A stretch of 64,000 bases of DNA from Rhodobacter sp. (lineage in GTDB: Bacteria; Pseudomonadota; Alphaproteobacteria; Rhodobacterales; Rhodobacteraceae), in the NCBI GenBank assembly GCA_020637555.1, contig JACKKF010000005.1, positions 62,001 to 126,000 of the forward strand, given 5' to 3'. Within the stretch, counting starts at the first letter, position 1. Each line of letters opens with the position of its first letter. This document shows, in pieces, positions 59,107 to 64,000 of the stretch. Both the position numbers and the translations under genes were made by a program. A model generated the notes under the pieces. The model did not search any database, was not told the DNA's origin, and saw only the letters and a program-made list of their open reading frames with translations.

Positions 59107-59853
59107 TTACGGCCGTTCGCTACCGTGCAATTCGACCCGCCAGACCGCGCTGGCTCGGCGGTCGTTGATATCGAGCGGCGGCAGCCCCTTCGCGGCCAAG
59201 GCATCGTCCCAGATCGGCCACCAGAACGGCTTGTGCGTTGCCATGACCTCGGCCCGCTTGTCATAGACGACGACTTCACGGTTCGGGTTCTTGCCGATCA
59301 TGATGCTTTCCACGCGGCCTGAGCGCCCGGAGACGTGGATGATCGTGTCGGTGATCTCTTTCACCGTGCTGCGCGAATGCGAGACGAAGTTGATCCGGTC
59401 CGGCGCAAGGTCCGGGGCCAGCACATCGCAGGCGGCGTCCACCCGCGCGATGCTTTCGGTTCCGGGTTCATAATCGAGGCCCAGCTTTGCCAGCGTGTCC
59501 TCGATCCGCGCGCGCACGGCGGTCAGACCGTCCAAAGCCAGTGGCAGCGCCTTGCAGGACACCCGGACGCCCCACGCATCGGCACTGGCCGAGGGCTGCT
59601 TGAAGAACCACGTTTCCCCGAACGGACTGCCGCAGCCGCTGTCGCAGCGATACCGATAGCCGCCGCGCGCGCCGCTTTCCGCGACTTGCATGCGGACGCC
59701 GTTGATGTTGAAGCCGCCGATCTGGCCGCTGCCTTGTTCCGAGATCGCCCGGCATTCTTCGAGGACTTGGGCGAAGTCGTCGCTGATCGTCAGGGGATAG
59801 GAGATATCGAGGCCGTCGAAGCCTTTGCGAATGACGGTCATATCTTGCGGCAT
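59107..59853 (-). CDS. replication-initiation-like protein of a mobile element, probably truncated
   Basis: 248 residues from ATG 59853 (MPQDMTVIRKGFDGLDISYP). Sequence such as GGFNINGVRMQVAESGARGG, GTESIARVDAACDVLAPDLA, INFVSHSRSTVKEITD and REVVVYDKRAEVMATHK resembles replication/initiation proteins of integrative elements and phages. It stops abruptly after VWRVELHGSERP, so the C-terminal domain is missing. I cannot fix the family, so function is tentative. Confidence 0.5.
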   Translation of the reverse strand: MPQDMTVIRKGFDGLDISYPLTISDDFAQVLEECRAISEQGSGQIGGFNINGVRMQVAESGARGGYRYRCDSGCGSPFGETWFFKQPSASADAWGVRVSCKALPLALDGLTAVRARIEDTLAKLGLDYEPGTESIARVDAACDVLAPDLAPDRINFVSHSRSTVKEITDTIIHVSGRSGRVESIMIGKNPNREVVVYDKRAEVMATHKPFWWPIWDDALAAKGLPPLDINDRRASAVWRVELHGSERP

Positions 59854-60056
59854 GTTTTCGAGCCTTTCACAGGGTCTGTATTTCTGAGGGGGGGTGTTAC
59901 AAGGACCCCCCCCTAGGGCGTGAGGCCGTCGGAGGGCGGGCGGGCGGTGCCCGCCCGCGCCCCGCCCGCCCTCCGCCAGCTTCATGGGGAGCGCGTCGGT
60001 CGGGCGGGACACGGGCGAGCACACCGGCCTTGCACCGAAGCGTTGGGGAGCACCGA
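59854..60056. other. intergenic, G/C-tract-rich
   Basis: 203 bases holding an eight-C tract, G-rich tracts and repeated CGGGCGG/CCCGCCC elements; no gene recognised. Confidence 0.4.
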
Positions 60057-60314
60057 TCATGCGCGGGTCTTCACGCTGATCAGCTTGGCAGGCCGCGTCG
60101 GGGCGTCGAAGCTGCCCGCGATGGCCGGGGTCAGTTTGGCCTTCGCCCAGGCATCGAGATCGTCGGGGTGATAGAGAACGCGCGCACGGAAGCGGCGATA
60201 GAGCGGCCCGCCGCCCACGGTCGCGTATTTCTGCAACGTGGCCTTGGCGACGGGGAAGCCGCGCTGGGTCAGGTAGTCCGCAGCCTCGGGCCGCGTCAGG
60301 AAGGGGTTGGTCAT
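60057..60314 (-). CDS. helix-turn-helix DNA-binding protein, excisionase/AlpA-like
   Basis: 85 residues from ATG 60314 with GGAGG upstream. MTNPFLTRPEAADYLTQRGF, VAKATLQKYATVGGGPLYRR and VLYHPDDLDAWAKAKL is the winged MerR-like HTH typical of excisionase/AlpA-type regulators that help integrases. It lies between the Rep-like remnant and the integrase remnant on the same strand, as expected for an integrative element. Confidence 0.8.
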   Translation of the reverse strand: MTNPFLTRPEAADYLTQRGFPVAKATLQKYATVGGGPLYRRFRARVLYHPDDLDAWAKAKLTPAIAGSFDAPTRPAKLISVKTRA

Positions 60315-61050
60315 GGTGCCTCCGTTTCGTGGATGGCACCGACCCTGGGCAGGCCTCAAATCAGGGGCGAAATTCTTTGTTTTTTCCGCCGCGAGATTTA
60401 TGCGAAGTCGTCGTCTTTGTAGGGGTCTGGCTTTTGCGAGCGCCCCTGCGCGTAGCGAAATTGCTCACTGTTCTGAACAGAGGTCGGAAGGATCGGGCTT
60501 GAGAGCGCGATATGAGCCGAAGCGATTTCGCCAAAACGCTCTTATTCTCGCCCAACTCCGCGATCGTCCGTTTCGGAATGGCCCGATCTTGGCGATAGTT
60601 CTCGGGGGTGTGCTTGCGAAGACACCTATCGCGACGCACCGTCTTGGATATCGGCCCTGATACCGTGTCGCTGATGATCTCGGAAGGCGCTGGTTCCGGT
60701 GGGCGTCGGTCGCTTTTAGCGCAACTCGCAGACGCGCCCATCCATCAACCGCACGCTCAGACCGGCTTCCGGGCGTCCTGTTACGCGGCATTTGTACGCC
60801 CTGGAACCACCTGTTCTAGCCAAGACAGTGGCGAGGCGATTATACCAGACATCCGCTCATCGGGCGAGGCCGAAATGCTCGGATCAAGGCTTCTTTCGCG
60901 TCTCGTCCTTCTGCTCGACGAGTTCAGCGCTGTCGACGTCCTCGTTCGCAAATACGTCGGCTCTGCTCCAGTTCGGAACATCGGATGCGCGCCAGAATGC
61001 CGGTGAATGTCTTCATGCCGCCTTGCCCTTCGTCTCGGCCTTGCCGCCCG
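60315..61050. other. unassigned part of the mobile-element remnant
   Basis: About 735 bases, lower GC than the rest. Several short frames on both strands overlap, none with a convincing start or family match. It may hold decayed genes of the element. Confidence 0.4.
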
Positions 61051-62271
61051 TCAGAACCCGGTGATGGTCGAGGCCGCGCGTTCCGCCAGCGCCTGCCGCT
61101 GATCCTTGGCCCAATGGACATAGCGCTGCGAGGTGGTCATGTCCTTGTGCCCGAGGGCCGCCATGATCTCTGCCGCCTGCGCGCCCTGCATCGCCATGTA
61201 GCTGGCGAAGGTGTGCCGCAGGCCGTGCAGGCCGATCCGCTTCAGGCAGGTCCGCGCGACCCGAATGCGCCGCCACGGTTCATCCAGATACAGCTTGGCG
61301 TGTCCGTTCGACGCTGGGAACACCGGGTCACCCGGTCCACCACATTCCTGCCGCCGCAGCCGTCCATTGCCAAGGATGGCAGACCAATCACCCGCGCTTC
61401 TCCGGTCTTGCCGCCTGTCTTGTGCCGATCCGGAGGCAGGACGATCAAGCCTGGTCAAGTCCACATGCCGCCACAGAAGGCCCGTGATCTCGCCGCGCCG
61501 CGCCGGTCAGGGCAATGAGCCGGATCGCATCAGCCACCACCGGCGCAGCAACGGCGCGGGTTCTCCGGTCGGGCGTGACCATCCGGTCAGCGTGGCCCAA
61601 AGCCGCGCATAAGCTTCTGGGTCTTCAAGGATGATCTCGCGCCGCCCATCGCGCCCGATCTCGACATTGCGCGCCGCCTGCACCGCGTCCCACTCCACCG
61701 ATCCAGCCTTGTAGCCTCAGTTCAGAATGGCCCGGAACAGCCGGATGGACGAGCGCGCAATCCCGTCGCCGCCTTTGACCCGGCCCTTGCCTGCATGCTT
61801 ACCCTCGCAGATCGAGCGGAACGCCTTCTCCACCGCTTGCATGGTCACTTCATCGACCCGTAGCCCACCCAGCAGAGGCCGCAGATGCCCGTCGATCCGC
61901 TTGTGATCCACGTATTGCGTCGTGCTGCGTTTGCCGGTGAAGGCCGAACTGGACAGGTAAGCGTCAATCAAACCCGAGACCGTCAACCGATCTCGCGCCA
62001 CCTGTTTCTCTTCCAAGGGGTCGCGGCCTTGCAGCAGCAGCGCGCGGTATTCCTCGGCCTTCTGGCGCGCCATGTCCGGGGCAATCGTGCCGACTTTGGC
62101 AATCGTGATGTTGCGCTTACGGTTCTTCGCGTTGCGATACGAGAACACAAAAGAATGCACGCCCGAGGGCCGCAGGATCACGCCGAATCCTTTCAGCGTG
62201 TCATCCCAAAGCACTTGCCGCACCTCGGGCACCGCGCACCCATCCACCAGCCGTTTCGTGATCCTCGCCAT
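61051..62271 (-). pseudogene. phage-type tyrosine integrase, broken by a nonsense codon and frameshifts
   Basis: The reading starts at ATG 62271 (MARITKRLVDGCAVPEVRQV), with the DUF4102 arm-binding domain (GVILRPSGVHSFVFSYRN) and core-binding domain (TVSGLIDAYLSSSAFTGKRS). TGA at 61717-61719 replaces the expected Trp codon in FRAILNW. The same frame continues to 61507 (EIGRDGRREIILEDPEAYAR) and is then shifted at least twice near 61500-61600 and again near 61250-61450. The catalytic pieces remain: GEITGLLWRH, IGLHGLRHTFASYMAMQG, LGHKDMTTSQRYVHWAK with Tyr. So the element can no longer move by itself unless these are sequence errors. Confidence 0.85.
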
Positions 62272-62550
62272 GCCGAAACGAGCCTCCTGATTCACCTTCG
62301 GTTCGGCAACCGGCAGAAACCCAGCGCCGCCCCATTGCCACAGAAGCAACGGCCAGCGCGTCAGGAAGTCAACAAAAACAAGAGCATGGTAAGATAATGA
62401 AATCCCTGTCCTTCACCAGAATCACCCGGTAACCTGCCACCAGAGGATATTTCCGGCACAAAGAGGGGGGCGACGGCGCAGCCCGGGGGCGGGGACAGGA
62501 AAAGGGGGCGCGCTGGCCCCCTTGTCCGGTTTTCCGGTTCGCTGCCCGGG
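62272..62550. repeat. repeat and terminator region between integrase remnant and acyl-CoA ligase
   Basis: GAGGATATTTCCGGCACAAA with the following G-run (about 62444-62472) recurs in similar form at 4539-4568. The hairpin AAGGGGG/CCCCCTT (62502-62523), read on the minus strand and followed by TTTTCC, is a good terminator for the acyl-CoA ligase gene. The part nearest the integrase is plain intergenic sequence. Confidence 0.6.
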
Positions 62551-64000
62551 TCACGCGGTGGGCAGGACGTAGTCCTTGAATTCCTCGCGCAGCTTGTTTT
62601 TCTGCATCTTGCCGGTTGCGCCGAGCGGGATCGCATCGACAAAGACCACATCATCGGGCAGCCACCATTTCGCGATCTTGCCGTCGAAGAAGGCAAGAAT
62701 ATCCTCCTTGCTGGCCTCGGCGCCGGGTTTTTTCATCACGATCAGCAGCGGGCGTTCGTCCCATTTCGGGTGTTTCGCCGCGATGCAGGCGGCCATGGCG
62801 ACCGCCGGGTGGCCCATGGCGATGTTTTCCAGGTCGATCGAGGAAATCCATTCGCCGCCCGACTTGATCACGTCCTTGGTGCGGTCGGTGATCTGCATGA
62901 AGCCGTCGGGGTCGATGGCCGAGACGTCGCCGGTGGGGAACCAGCCCAGACCGGCCGCGTCGAACCGCAGGGTGTCTTCGCCGTGGCGATTGAAATAGCT
63001 GTCCAGGATCCAGGGGCCGCGCACCAGCAACTCGCCCGAGGTCTTGCCGTCCCAGGGCAGTTCCTTGCCATCGGCATCGACGATCTTCATGTCCACGCCG
63101 AAGATCGCACGACCCTGCTTTGACTGAACGGCGAATTTCTCGGCCGGGGACAGATCCTCTTGCCCGCCTTTCAGGGTGCAGACGGTGCCGAGAGGGGACA
63201 TTTCCGTCATGCCCCAGGCGTGCAGCACCTGAACGCCGTAGTGGTCCTCGAACATTTTCAACATGGCTGGCGGGCAGGCCGAGCCACCGATCACCGTGCG
63301 CGTCATGGTCGAGAACTTGAGGCTGTTCGCCTCGGTATGGCCCAGAAGGCCCTGCCAGACGGTCGGCACGCCGGCCGAGACGGTGACGCCCTCGTCCTCG
63401 AACAGGTCATAGAGGGATTTGCCGTCCATCGCGGCGCCGGGGAAGACCACCTTGGCGCCGACCATGCAGGCGGCATAGGGAAGGCCCCAGGCGTTGACGT
63501 GGAACATCGGAACCACCGGCAGGATGGCATCGCGCGAACTGAGGTTCAGCGCGTCGGGCGCGATCGACGCATAGGCATGCAACACCGTCGAGCGGTGCGA
63601 ATAGAGAACGCCCTTGGGATTGCCGGTCGTCCCCGAGGTGTAGCACAGCGATGAGGCCTGGTTCTCGTCGAACTGCGGCCAGTCATAGTGATCCGGGGAC
63701 TGGTCGATCAGATCCTCGTAGCAGCGCAGGTTCGGAATCCGGGTTTCGGCCGGCATCAGGCTGCGGTCGCCCATCAGCACGAAGTGCTTGACCGTGGCAT
63801 AGCGCGCGGCGGTGGCCTCGATCAACGGCAGGAAGGTCGCGTCGAAAAAGATCGCCTGGTCCCCGGCGTTGTCGGCGATCCAGACCAGTTGATCGGGGTG
63901 CAGACGCGGGTTCAGCGTGTGCAGCACCATGCCCGCGCCCGAGGCGGCATAGTAGAGCTCCATATGCCGATACCCGTTCCAGGCCAGGGTGCCGACGCGC
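62551..64000 (-). CDS. AMP-forming acyl-CoA ligase (medium/long-chain or methylthioalkanoate type), partial
   Basis: About 480 residues seen; the 5' end lies beyond the right edge. Adenylation-domain motifs: LCYTSGTTGNPKGVLYSHRS (P-loop), VPMFHVNAWGLPY, HAWGMTEMSPLG, GWFPTGDVSAIDPDGFMQIT, DRTKDVIKSGGEWISSIDLE and the Lys-bearing PLGATGKMQKNKLRE. It activates a carboxylic acid to its CoA thioester. The general pattern resembles DmdB-type 3-methylmercaptopropionate-CoA ligases of DMSP demethylation as well as ordinary fatty-acid ligases; I cannot separate these from sequence alone. Confidence 0.9.
   Translation of the reverse strand, partial: RVGTLAWNGYRHMELYYAASGAGMVLHTLNPRLHPDQLVWIADNAGDQAIFFDATFLPLIEATAARYATVKHFVLMGDRSLMPAETRIPNLRCYEDLIDQSPDHYDWPQFDENQASSLCYTSGTTGNPKGVLYSHRSTVLHAYASIAPDALNLSSRDAILPVVPMFHVNAWGLPYAACMVGAKVVFPGAAMDGKSLYDLFEDEGVTVSAGVPTVWQGLLGHTEANSLKFSTMTRTVIGGSACPPAMLKMFEDHYGVQVLHAWGMTEMSPLGTVCTLKGGQEDLSPAEKFAVQSKQGRAIFGVDMKIVDADGKELPWDGKTSGELLVRGPWILDSYFNRHGEDTLRFDAAGLGWFPTGDVSAIDPDGFMQITDRTKDVIKSGGEWISSIDLENIAMGHPAVAMAACIAAKHPKWDERPLLIVMKKPGAEASKEDILAFFDGKIAKWWLPDDVVFVDAIPLGATGKMQKNKLREEFKDYVLPTA

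Noticed and set aside
60361..60741. Possible 126-codon minus-strand gene in the mobile-element remnant
   Set aside because: Arg/Ser/Lys-rich, no start signal and no family resemblance; kept only as unassigned sequence.
58910..62550. A tRNA attachment site for the integrative element
   Set aside because: No tRNA or duplicated tRNA 3' end was found at either edge.
1..64000. CRISPR arrays, rRNA genes, intact prophage or insertion sequences
   Set aside because: None seen: no regularly spaced direct repeats, no rRNA sequence, and the only mobile signs are the integrase remnant and the RAYT-like gene.

Overview
The window is high-GC DNA from an alphaproteobacterium, most likely a member of the Rhodobacteraceae (Roseobacter/Paracoccus side). 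This rests on protein resemblance and gene order: a YfgM-BamB-Der cluster, a glnB-glnA pair, ccmABCDG with a DUF1638 gene, a double cold-shock/DUF192 pair, a DddP-type DMSP lyase and a TAXI-TRAP transporter. It is mainly chromosomal housekeeping and nutrient-uptake sequence, with one small degraded mobile element near the right end.

Layout. 0-5 kb: the end of an RND-efflux adaptor gene, then yfgM-like, bamB-like and der. 4.5-8 kb: dddP diverging from a DUF3445 gene, plus two conserved hypotheticals. 8-12 kb: glnA and glnB (both carrying single-base indels), nnr, a Hint-domain protein and tRNA-Leu. 12-19 kb: a glyoxalase-related gene, a MATE pump, tig, a beta-CASP nuclease, and a MarR regulator diverging from a membrane protein across a two-site operator. 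19-28.5 kb: gpt, fabI, pdxH, cold-shock/DUF192, tRNA-Pro, nitronate monooxygenase, a divergent pair around a 22-bp perfect palindrome, an enolase-superfamily enzyme and lepA. 28.4-33.8 kb: a RAYT-like transposase with a REP-like hairpin, an AI-2E-type permease and the cytochrome c maturation operon. 33.8-40.6 kb: a tight seven-gene operon of a polar amino-acid ABC importer, two glutamine-synthetase-like ligases and a class I amidotransferase. 40.6-48.8 kb: rhomboid protease, exopolysaccharide sugar transferase and ATPase, aspS (two indels), GNAT, DsbB, DedA-type protein, tRNA-Leu and dinB. 48.8-54.3 kb: a LysR regulator with two DNA-binding heads diverging from a LigM/DesA-like demethylase, a DUF4405 protein and an RTX-Hint protein. 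54.5-58.9 kb: MarR, MBL hydrolase and a TAXI-TRAP transporter. 58.9-62.4 kb: remnant of an integrative element. 62.5-64 kb: an acyl-CoA ligase that runs off the window.

Functional links. The seven-gene operon looks like import of an amine or amino acid, followed by gamma-glutamylation and hydrolysis. The DddP gene indicates DMSP cleavage. The MarR/MBL/TAXI-TRAP block looks like a self-regulated uptake-plus-hydrolysis module for an unknown substrate, and the LysR/demethylase block like a methyl-donor catabolic module. Two repeat families sit just after stop codons and probably serve as terminators.

Caution. glnA, glnB and aspS, normally intact genes, contain eight single-base indels in total, most in or next to short homopolymers. 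Base-calling error is the simplest explanation, so other frame breaks in this assembly, including those in the integrase, should be read with care.
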